Source: Burkholderiales bacterium (GTDB lineage Bacteria; Pseudomonadota; Gammaproteobacteria; Burkholderiales; JAEUOS01). From it: a DNA stretch of 10,072 nt. Both the position numbers and the translations under genes were made by a program. Under the pieces are notes generated by a model. That model ran no database searches. It had not been told where the DNA came from and was given only the letters and a program-made list of their open reading frames with translations. Where the stretch lies: contig CANGUJ010000108.1 in NCBI GenBank assembly GCA_947456845.1, positions 1-10,072 on the forward strand, read 5' to 3'. Positions 1 to 5,220 of the stretch are shown one piece after another (position 1 is the stretch's first letter; every line of letters begins with the position of its first letter).

Positions 1-467
1 CCGCCGGCGGCGTTCGTCATGTAGACCACGGCGCGGGCGACTTCATAGTCGGACAGGTCCGGGTTGCCGCCGCGCGCGGGCATGGCCTTGATGCCCTTGA
101 TCGCGTTCTTGACGAGGTCGTCATAGCCTTCCTTGATATGCGGCGCCCAGGCGACCTTGTCGCCGAATTTCGGGGCGCCGGCCGCGCCGGCGTCATGGCA
201 TGCTTTGCAGACTTGGGCGTAGACCTGCTCGCCGGTGAGATACACCTTGGGGCCATCGGCCACCGTGAGATTGACCGCCGCCACCGGCCTGATGCGCTCG
301 GCGATGGCCTCGGGCTTGAGCGCCAAACCCTGCATATCGACCTTCTTGCCGCCGGTGACGAACGACACCAGCATGACGATCAGCGCGATCGGGATGACAA
401 AGGACAGGACGACCACGGTGATGAGCTGCTTGGGCGTCTTGATCGGCGTATCGTGGTCCCCACTCAT
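1..467 (-). CDS. Membrane-anchored c-type cytochrome (cytochrome c5-like), partial at left edge
   Basis: This gene encodes a one-heme electron carrier that should sit on the outer face of the cytoplasmic membrane. The 156 visible residues start with MSGDHDTPIKTPKQL. A single hydrophobic segment follows at about residues 16-38, which looks like an uncleaved anchor. The heme-binding motif CKACH is at residues 87-91, and Met129 in an AMPARGG context is the likely sixth heme ligand. The tail SDYEVARAVVYMTN is typical of the cytochrome c5 family. The ATG at 465-467 was chosen because an AAGGA ribosome binding site lies 6 bases upstream (474-478) and a TATAAT promoter lies further upstream. The reading frame is still open at base 1, probably close to its C-terminus. 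Its electron donor and acceptor cannot be told from the sequence. It is divergent from the SOUL-family gene. The family call is secure; the exact subfamily is less so. Confidence 0.9.
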   Translation of the reverse strand, partial: MSGDHDTPIKTPKQLITVVVLSFVIPIALIVMLVSFVTGGKKVDMQGLALKPEAIAERIRPVAAVNLTVADGPKVYLTGEQVYAQVCKACHDAGAAGAPKFGDKVAWAPHIKEGYDDLVKNAIKGIKAMPARGGNPDLSDYEVARAVVYMTNAAG

Positions 468-540
468 GAGGCTTCCTTTCGATCTGGGATGCGGCAACCG
501 CGCCATCGGGTTGCCTTGAGGCGAGTGAAATCAACCCTGA

Positions 541-571
541 ATTATAGCGGGATTCATGCGCCTGACTCCAA
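541..571 (-). promoter_or_regulatory. Candidate sigma70 promoter of the cytochrome gene
   Basis: On the minus strand a perfect TATAAT (-10) lies at 541-546, and a weak TTGGAG (-35, 3 of 6 matches) lies 19 bases upstream at 566-571. Transcription would begin near 534 and leave an untranslated leader of about 67 bases before the ATG at 467. A perfect -10 stands out in this GC-rich background, but the -35 and its spacing are poor. The -10 call is more certain than the -35. Confidence 0.55.
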
Positions 572-584
572 GCCGGCCGGCTTG
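569..584. repeat. 16-base perfect palindrome at the cytochrome promoter
   Basis: CAAGCCGGCCGGCTTG reads identically on both strands. It overlaps the candidate -35 element of the cytochrome gene, and it lies in the 237-base divergent gap before the SOUL-family gene. It could be an operator for a dimeric regulator. It could also be a chance GC-rich palindrome, since related CGGCCGGCCG stretches occur at 636-645 and 5116-5125. Confidence 0.4.
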
Positions 585-704
585 TCGCCCTGGCGGCCCG
601 AGGCTGCCGCCCGATACGCGGGGTCGCCGCGCGATCGGCCGGCCGGGCGGGCGAATCCGCGCCGCAGCGCTGACAACGCCCGCGAACCATGCGACCATCC
701 GCCC

Positions 705-1361
705 ATGCAACATATCCGTTTTGGCGGGTTCTTTGGCCGGGCGCCGGCATTCGTCGCGGGCCTGATCGCCCCCCTGGCACTGCTCGGTCTGCCGATCCTC
801 GCGCACGCCATCGAGGAACCCGACCACCAGGTCGTTCGCGAGTTCGGCGGCATCGAGGTACGCCAATACGCCACCTACACCGTGGCTGAAGTCGTGGTGC
901 CCGGACCGGCAGCCGAGGCGGGCAACCAGGCGTTCCCGATCCTGGCGGGCTACATCTTCGGCAAGAACCGCGGCGAGAGAAAGTTCGCGATGACCGCGCC
1001 GGTGACGCAGACGCCCGCCCCGCTGAAAATGGACATGACCGTGCCGGTCACCCAGAGCGCCGCGCCGGGCGGCTTCCTGGTGCAGTTCGTGTTGCCCAAA
1101 GGCGTGACGGCCGCCAATGCACCCGAGCCGCTGGATGGGCGGGTGCGGCTTCGCGAGGTGGCGCCTGGCCGGGTGGCTGTCATCCGCTACTCGGGCTTCT
1201 GGTCGGATTCCAATTACGGTGAACACCTGGCCAAACTGCAGGCGGCGCTGCGCGCCGCCGGCCTGGCGTGGACCGGGGAGCCGGTGTATTCGCGCTACAA
1301 CGCGCCGTTCACACCCTGGTTCATGCGTCGCAACGAGATCTGGCTTTACCTCGCGCCTTAG
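705..1361 (+). CDS. SOUL family heme-binding protein, exported
   Basis: This 218-residue protein belongs to the SOUL/HBP heme-binding family, whose members bind heme or tetrapyrroles; the bacterial role is poorly defined. Residues 1-35 look like a Sec signal peptide: an Arg near the N-terminus, a hydrophobic core and an AHA cleavage site before IEEPDHQV. A periplasmic location is therefore likely. Family landmarks are EVRQYATYTVAEV (51-63), FAMTAPVTQ (95-103), a repeated MDMTVPVTQ (109-117), and the C-terminal RYNAPFTPWFMRRNEIWL (197-214), which is characteristic of the family. The ATG at 705 was chosen because the signal peptide begins there. The frame stays open upstream, but only antisense to the cytochrome gene. 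No convincing ribosome binding site precedes it. It converges with the dehydrogenase gene across 75 bases, in which I see no clear terminator. Confidence 0.88.
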   Translation: MQHIRFGGFFGRAPAFVAGLIAPLALLGLPILAHAIEEPDHQVVREFGGIEVRQYATYTVAEVVVPGPAAEAGNQAFPILAGYIFGKNRGERKFAMTAPVTQTPAPLKMDMTVPVTQSAAPGGFLVQFVLPKGVTAANAPEPLDGRVRLREVAPGRVAVIRYSGFWSDSNYGEHLAKLQAALRAAGLAWTGEPVYSRYNAPFTPWFMRRNEIWLYLAP

Positions 1362-1436
1362 GCGGATGCATGGCCTGCCCGTGGTCGGCTGCGCCTGCGA
1401 GCCGCCGGCCATCGGGCGCGCATGCCGGGCCTGTAG

Positions 1437-2603
1437 TCAGGGCGGCGGGGATTCCGCGCGCCAGAGATAGCCGGGGTCCAGGGTCTTGAACTCCCGGCAG
1501 CCGATTTGCGCCATCACCATGTCGACCTCTTTCGCGATGATGTCGAGCGCACGCCGCGCGCCGGCCTGGCCGCCCGCGGCCACGCCGAACAGTGTGGGCC
1601 GGCCGAAAATGACCGCGCGCGCGCCCAGGCAGCGGGCGATCACCACGTCCGAGCCGCGCCGTACGCCGCTGTCCAGGATCAATTCCATCTTGTCGCCCAC
1701 CGCGTCGCGGATCGGCGGCAGCATTTCCAGCGGCGCCGGCGCCGCGTCGAGCTGGCGCCCGCCATGGTTGGAGACCACCAGCCCGTCGGCACCCAGGCGC
1801 TGCGCCTCGCGGGCGTCGTCGGGATGCAGCAGGCCCTTGACCAAAAGCGGGCCCGGCCAGGCCGCGCGGATGCGCCGCAGGCTCTCCCAGCTCACCATCG
1901 GGGCGGGGGTAAGGGTGCCATACAGGTCGGCCACCGTGCCGGCGCCGGCGCCCGCGGGCGCATAGGGTTTCCAGTTGCGCATCATCGGCAGGCCACCGGC
2001 GCGCCAGTAGCGCAGCAGCCAGGCGGGATGCGCCAGCGCATCCAGCATCACGCCGGGGGTCATGCGGAAGGGGCGTGAGAAGCCGTTGCGGCGATTGCGC
2101 TCCCGATTGGAATTGACCGGCACGTCGACCGTGACCACCAATACCCGAATCCCGGCCGTGACGGCGCGGCGCACCAGGTCGGCGTTGATGGTCTCGTCGG
2201 TCGTGCAATACATCTGGAACCACACATGGTCCGGCGCGACGGCTGCCGCGTCCTCGAGCGCCGCGTTGGCGGCGCTCGAGAGCAGGAACGGCACATTGGC
2301 TTCGCGCGCGGCAGCAGCCAGCATCAGGTCGGCATCGGGGCGGAATAGGCCGGCCAGCCCGGTGGGTGAAATGCCGACCGGGCTGGCGTAGGTGCGGCCG
2401 AACAGCACCACCGACTGGTCGCGCCGGCTCACGTCGCGCAGGTAGCGCGGCAGCAGGCGGTAGCGCTCGAAGGCTGCCCGGTTGCGCCTCAAGCAGACCT
2501 CGTCGTCGGCGCCGCCGTCGATGAAGTCGAAAGCGATGCGCGGCAGTTTTCGGCGCGCGAGCGCCCGCAGATCGTCGAGGTTGATGGCGGCGTCGATGTT
2601 CAT
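1437..2603 (-). CDS. FMN-dependent alpha-hydroxy-acid dehydrogenase (lactate/mandelate dehydrogenase family)
   Basis: This 388-residue enzyme belongs to the family of L-lactate dehydrogenase LldD, mandelate dehydrogenase MdlB and glycolate oxidase. These use FMN to oxidise a 2-hydroxyacid to a 2-ketoacid. The TIM-barrel landmarks are present: SPTGLAG near 79-85, WFQMYC (128-133) with Tyr132, VTVDVPVNSNRERN (157-170), LLVKG with Lys256, and SNHGGRQLD (278-286), which carries catalytic His280 and Arg283. DSGVRRGSD (311-319) and FGRPTLFG (333-340) bind the FMN phosphate. The tyrosine normally found near the N-terminus (Tyr24 in spinach glycolate oxidase, Tyr26 in mandelate dehydrogenase) is Phe27 here, within FDFIDGG. 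The substrate cannot be assigned, and lactate, mandelate or another 2-hydroxyacid is possible. The start at 2603 has a GGAAG ribosome binding site 6 bases upstream. It lies 46 bases downstream of the Lrp-type regulator and is probably co-transcribed with it. Confidence 0.92.
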   Translation of the reverse strand: MNIDAAINLDDLRALARRKLPRIAFDFIDGGADDEVCLRRNRAAFERYRLLPRYLRDVSRRDQSVVLFGRTYASPVGISPTGLAGLFRPDADLMLAAAAREANVPFLLSSAANAALEDAAAVAPDHVWFQMYCTTDETINADLVRRAVTAGIRVLVVTVDVPVNSNRERNRRNGFSRPFRMTPGVMLDALAHPAWLLRYWRAGGLPMMRNWKPYAPAGAGAGTVADLYGTLTPAPMVSWESLRRIRAAWPGPLLVKGLLHPDDAREAQRLGADGLVVSNHGGRQLDAAPAPLEMLPPIRDAVGDKMELILDSGVRRGSDVVIARCLGARAVIFGRPTLFGVAAGGQAGARRALDIIAKEVDMVMAQIGCREFKTLDPGYLWRAESPPP

Positions 2604-2609
2604 GATGCG

Positions 2610-2623
2610 CTTCCTTCAGGAAG
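2610..2623 (-). promoter_or_regulatory. Small hairpin covering the dehydrogenase ribosome binding site
   Basis: In the minus-strand transcript, CTTCC-TGAA-GGAAG can form a 5-base-pair stem with a four-base loop. Its 3' arm (2610-2614) is the ribosome binding site of the dehydrogenase gene. The gap between the regulator and dehydrogenase genes is only 46 bases, so the hairpin could couple translation of the two or limit the second. The complementarity is visible in the sequence; a regulatory effect is inferred. Confidence 0.4.
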
Positions 2624-2649
2624 GGTTGCCCGGCGGGCCGGTCCGGCGC

Positions 2650-3156
2650 TTACACCAGCGGCACATGCGTGGCCTTGAGTACGCGCAGGGCGAAGCTGGA
2701 CTTGCTGTGACGGATGCCGGGGATCTTATAGAGCTTTTCGCGCAGCAGGCGCTCATAGTCGCGCGTGTCGCGCACGGCGATGCGGATGAAATAGTCGTAG
2801 TCGCCGGAGACGAGATAGGCGTCGAGCACCTCGGGTATTTCCGCCAGCAGCCGGCCGAACTCGTAGAGCGTCTCGTCGGTATGGCTCTCCAAAGTGAGCT
2901 GCACGATCACCGTGTCCTTGAAACCCAGCTTGGCCAGGTCGAGTTCGACGCTGTATTTGCGGATCAGGCCCTCCGCCTCCATGCGCTTGATGCGGCTCCA
3001 GCAGGCGGTGGGCGAAAGATTCACCGTTGCGCCAATGTCCTGCAGCGAGCGGCGCGAATCGGCGAGCAGTTCGCGCAGGATGGCCATGTCGAACTTGTCA
3101 CGCGCGGCCGGAGATTCTTCCGGAATCTCGTGATTTTTCCGAATAGTTTTTGCCAT
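2650..3156 (-). CDS. Lrp/AsnC family transcriptional regulator
   Basis: This 168-residue protein matches the usual Lrp/AsnC length. Residues 20-70 form the N-terminal helix-turn-helix domain: DKFDMAILRELLADSRRSLQDIG, then NLSPTACWSRIKRMEAEGLI as the recognition helix and wing. Residues 83-160 form the RAM ligand-binding and oligomerisation domain, with the typical VSGDYDYFIRIAVRD at 116-130. Members of this family bind amino acids or ketoacids and control nearby or global metabolic genes. It heads a likely two-gene transcript with the hydroxyacid dehydrogenase and is divergent from the acetohydroxyacid synthase gene, so it may control either or both, and probably itself. The ATG at 3156 gives an extra polar tail of about 19 residues before the helix-turn-helix domain. 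Its ribosome binding site is weak. The ligand cannot be inferred. Confidence 0.93.
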   Translation of the reverse strand: MAKTIRKNHEIPEESPAARDKFDMAILRELLADSRRSLQDIGATVNLSPTACWSRIKRMEAEGLIRKYSVELDLAKLGFKDTVIVQLTLESHTDETLYEFGRLLAEIPEVLDAYLVSGDYDYFIRIAVRDTRDYERLLREKLYKIPGIRHSKSSFALRVLKATHVPLV

Positions 3157-3211
3157 GAGTAGCCTAACGCCGCAAAAAATCGAAGCCTATTTTGCCTCGA
3201 ATGCGGAAAAA
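3134..3211. promoter_or_regulatory. Divergent regulator/acetohydroxyacid synthase control region with an inverted repeat
   Basis: This stretch is richer in A/T than its surroundings. TTTTTCCG at 3134-3141, inside the start of the regulator gene, is exactly complementary to CGGAAAAA at 3204-3211, just before the synthase ATG. Centre-to-centre distance is 70 bases, about seven DNA turns. An A-run (3174-3179) and TATTTTGCC (3188-3196) lie between the arms. Lrp-type proteins favour A/T-rich sites in helical phase, so an autoregulatory operator is plausible. For the synthase, TTGCCA (3150-3155) and AAAAAT (3175-3180) could serve as a -35 and -10 with a long 19-base spacer. All of these sites are weak on their own. 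Confidence 0.35.
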
Positions 3212-3218
3212 TGAACAC

Positions 3219-5006
3219 ATGACAACACTCCTGGCCGAAAACCCTTCGCCCGCCCGTGCAACGCCGGCCACGCGCAACGGCGCACAGATCCTGCTCGACA
3301 CGCTGGTCGAGTGTGGCGTGGACACCCTGTTCGGCTATCCCGGCGGGGCGGCCCTGCCGCTCTACGACGCCCTGTATGAACACCCCGGCCTGCGCCATGT
3401 GCTGGTGCGCCACGAGCAGGCGGCCGTGCATGCCGCGGAGGGTTACGCCCGCAGCACCGGGCGGCTCGGCGTGGTGCTGGTCACCTCCGGCCCCGGCGTC
3501 GGAAACACCATCACCGGGCTGCTTGATGCGCAGAGCGATTCGGTGCCCATCCTCTGCATCAGCGGCCAGGTGGCCACCGGGGTGATCGGCACGCAGGCCT
3601 TCCAGGAAAGCGATGCGCTGGGCATGTCGCGGCCGGTGACCAAATGGAACCATCAGCCGCGCGACGCATCGCGCATCGCCGAGGCAGTGCGCGATGCCGT
3701 GCGGGTGGCCACCTCCGGGCGGCCCGGCCCGGTGCTGCTGGATGTGCCCAAGGACGTGCAGTTGCAGCGCGTCACCCTGCCGCAGCGGGCGCCGCGATGC
3801 GCCTTGACCGGTGCAACAGCGGCAGCGCCGCTGCCGGCCGCGGCTGACCTGAAGCGTGCCGCCGACCTGCTGGCGGGCGCGCGGCGGCCCGTGCTGTACG
3901 GCGGCGGCGGCCTCGTCAATTCCGGTCCGCAGGCCTGCGCCGCCTTCACCGCCCTGGCGCGCGCCTGGAACATGCCGGTCACGCTCACGCTGATGGGGCT
4001 AGGCGCGTTTCCCGGCAGCGACCCGCAATTCCTCGGCATGCTGGGCATGCACGGAACGCTCGAGGCCAACCTCGCGATGCATCGCGCGGACCTGGTCGTC
4101 TGCGTGGGGGCGCGCTTCGATGACCGCATCACCGGGCGCCTGGCCGACTTCTGCCCGGATGCGCGCAAGATCCACATCGACATCGACGCCGCCAGCATCA
4201 ACAAGGTGGTGCCGGTCGAGGTCGGCCTGGTGGGCGATTGCCACGCCATGCTGGCGGCGCTTGGCCGCATCCTGCCGGCGCGCGGCAAGCACGGCCTGGC
4301 ACCCTGGTGGGACACCATCCGTGCCTGGCGCGCGGTCGACTGCCTGGCCTTCACCCCGGCGGTCGACACGATCCGCCCGCAGCACCTGCTTGCCTCCCTG
4401 CAGGCGCAGCTCGCCGGACGGGACGCAATCGTCTCCACCGACGTGGGCCAGCACCAGATGTGGGCGGCGCAGTACCTCCGCTTCGACGCGCCGCGGCGCT
4501 GGCTGACCTCGGGCGGCGCCGGCACCATGGGCTACGGATTGCCGGCGGCCATCGGCGCGCAAGTCGCCCATCCGGACCGGACGGTCGTATGCGTCAGCGG
4601 CGACGCGTCCATCCTGATGAACATCCAGGAACTCGCCACCGCGGTCCAGCACCGGACGCCGGTGAAAGTGGTGCTTGCCAACAACAGCCACATGGGCATG
4701 GTGCGCCAGTGGCAGCAGCTGAACCATGGCAACCGCCTGAGCCAAAGCTATAACGACGCGATGCCCGACTTCGTGGCCGTGGCGCGCGCCTTCGGCTGGG
4801 GCGCGCGCCGCGTCGACGCCCCTGGCGAGCTGGCGGCGGCGCTCGCCGAGTGCCTGGCGCATCCCGGTCCGTTCTTCCTGGATGTGCGGGTCGCGGCCGA
4901 AGAAAACTGCTATCCCATGATGCCGGCCGGATGCGCCCACCACGAGATCATGCTGGCGGACGGTCGCTGGTACGAGGCGGCATGCGCGGACGCAAGCCGG
5001 GATTAA
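3219..5006 (+). CDS. ilvB: Acetohydroxyacid (acetolactate) synthase, catalytic large subunit
   Basis: This 595-residue ThDP enzyme should condense two pyruvates to acetolactate, or pyruvate with 2-ketobutyrate, the first shared step of branched-chain amino acid synthesis. The N-terminal ThDP-PYR domain (about 18-180) has FGYPGGAALPLYDAL and catalytic Glu66 in RHEQAAVHAAEGYAR, plus GTQAFQE (124-130). The central FAD-type domain includes GARFDDRITGRL (297-308). The C-terminal ThDP-PP domain has GDASILMN (461-468), ending with the Asn pair at 488-489. HMGMVRQWQQ (491-500) carries Trp498, the residue linked to 2-ketobutyrate preference in biosynthetic enzymes and absent from catabolic ones. In-frame starts at 3192 (TTG) and 3201 (ATG) are possible, but 3219 is preferred for a GGA-type ribosome binding site 10 bases upstream. 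No small regulatory subunit gene adjoins it; a tRNA follows at once. The symbol is by family, and ilvI or ilvG would be equally defensible. Confidence 0.9.
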   Translation: MTTLLAENPSPARATPATRNGAQILLDTLVECGVDTLFGYPGGAALPLYDALYEHPGLRHVLVRHEQAAVHAAEGYARSTGRLGVVLVTSGPGVGNTITGLLDAQSDSVPILCISGQVATGVIGTQAFQESDALGMSRPVTKWNHQPRDASRIAEAVRDAVRVATSGRPGPVLLDVPKDVQLQRVTLPQRAPRCALTGATAAAPLPAAADLKRAADLLAGARRPVLYGGGGLVNSGPQACAAFTALARAWNMPVTLTLMGLGAFPGSDPQFLGMLGMHGTLEANLAMHRADLVVCVGARFDDRITGRLADFCPDARKIHIDIDAASINKVVPVEVGLVGDCHAMLAALGRILPARGKHGLAPWWDTIRAWRAVDCLAFTPAVDTIRPQHLLASLQAQLAGRDAIVSTDVGQHQMWAAQYLRFDAPRRWLTSGGAGTMGYGLPAAIGAQVAHPDRTVVCVSGDASILMNIQELATAVQHRTPVKVVLANNSHMGMVRQWQQLNHGNRLSQSYNDAMPDFVAVARAFGWGARRVDAPGELAAALAECLAHPGPFFLDVRVAAEENCYPMMPAGCAHHEIMLADGRWYEAACADASRD

Positions 5007-5010
5007 CCGA

Positions 5011-5016
5011 TACAAT
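5011..5016 (+). promoter_or_regulatory. Candidate -10 element for the tRNA-Arg gene
   Basis: TACAAT (5 of 6 matches to the -10 consensus) ends 11 bases before the mature tRNA 5' end, just after the stop codon of the synthase gene. A GC-rich stretch follows, as is common at stable-RNA promoters. I do not see a good -35 at 16-18 bases upstream. The tRNA may also be read through from the synthase gene. Confidence 0.45.
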
Positions 5017-5027
5017 CGAATCCCTGC

Positions 5028-5104
5028 GCGCCCGTAGCTCAGCTGGATAGAGTACTGCCCTCCGAAGGCAGGGGTCACACGTTCGAATCGTGTCGGGCGC
5101 GCCA
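5028..5104 (+). tRNA. tRNA-Arg (anticodon CCG)
   Basis: A complete cloverleaf of 77 bases can be drawn. The acceptor stem pairs GCGCCCG (5028-5034) with CGGGCGC (5094-5100). The D-arm runs GCTC...GAGT, and the anticodon stem pairs CTGCC with GGCAG around the loop CTCCGAA. The anticodon CCG is at 5062-5064 and reads the Arg codon CGG. The T-arm is ACACG-TTCGAAT-CGTGT. The discriminator base is G, and the 3' CCA is encoded at 5102-5104. The gene is a single copy here and the stems show no mismatches. Confidence 0.97.
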
Positions 5105-5119
5105 GTGGATTCACGCGGC

Positions 5120-5138
5120 CGGCCGTGCGGCACGGCCG
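5120..5138 (+). terminator. GC-rich hairpin just after tRNA-Arg
   Basis: CGGCCGT (5120-5126) pairs with ACGGCCG (5132-5138) around the loop GCGGC, giving a strong 7-base-pair stem that starts 16 bases after the tRNA CCA. There is no T-run after it, so it is not a canonical intrinsic terminator. It may mark the transcript end or guide 3' processing. Confidence 0.35.
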
Positions 5139-5158
5139 ACACCCCCGCCGCTGCGGCC

Positions 5159-5194
5159 TGACCTTTCCGGAATACCTTCCGGGTGTGCAGGTCA
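5159..5194. terminator. Two-part hairpin between tRNA-Arg and ahpF ends
   Basis: CCGGAA (5167-5172) pairs perfectly with TTCCGG (5177-5182) around TACC. Outside it, TGACCT (5159-5164) pairs with AGGTCA (5189-5194), with unequal internal bulges. It lies 26 bases beyond the ahpF stop codon in the convergent gap, so it could end ahpCF transcription or protect that mRNA's 3' end. There is no T-run on either strand, so the terminator label is tentative. Confidence 0.35.
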
Positions 5195-5220
5195 ACGGGG
5201 GATCAATCGCGGCGCTGGCA

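Noticed and set aside
636..645. CGGCCGGCCG shared with 5116-5125 as a dispersed repeat
   Set aside because: A 10-base self-complementary GC word is expected by chance in such GC-rich intergenic DNA, and the flanks do not match.
138..704. Upstream extension of the SOUL-family reading frame
   Set aside because: It runs antisense through the cytochrome gene and its promoter, and the signal peptide begins at 705, so the extra residues are not part of the protein.
1362..1436. Terminator between the convergent SOUL and dehydrogenase genes
   Set aside because: Only a 6-base complement (ATGGCC/GGCCAT) with a 31-base loop is visible and there is no T-run, so it was not called.
3192..3218. Earlier starts (TTG 3192, ATG 3201) for the acetohydroxyacid synthase
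   Set aside because: Neither has a ribosome binding site, and both would remove the GGA-type site that serves the ATG at 3219. ATG 3201 is not fully excluded.
5028..5104. tRNA-Arg as an integration site for a genomic island
   Set aside because: The sequence after the tRNA leads straight into ahpF, and I found no second copy of the tRNA 3' end, integrase or direct repeat in the window.
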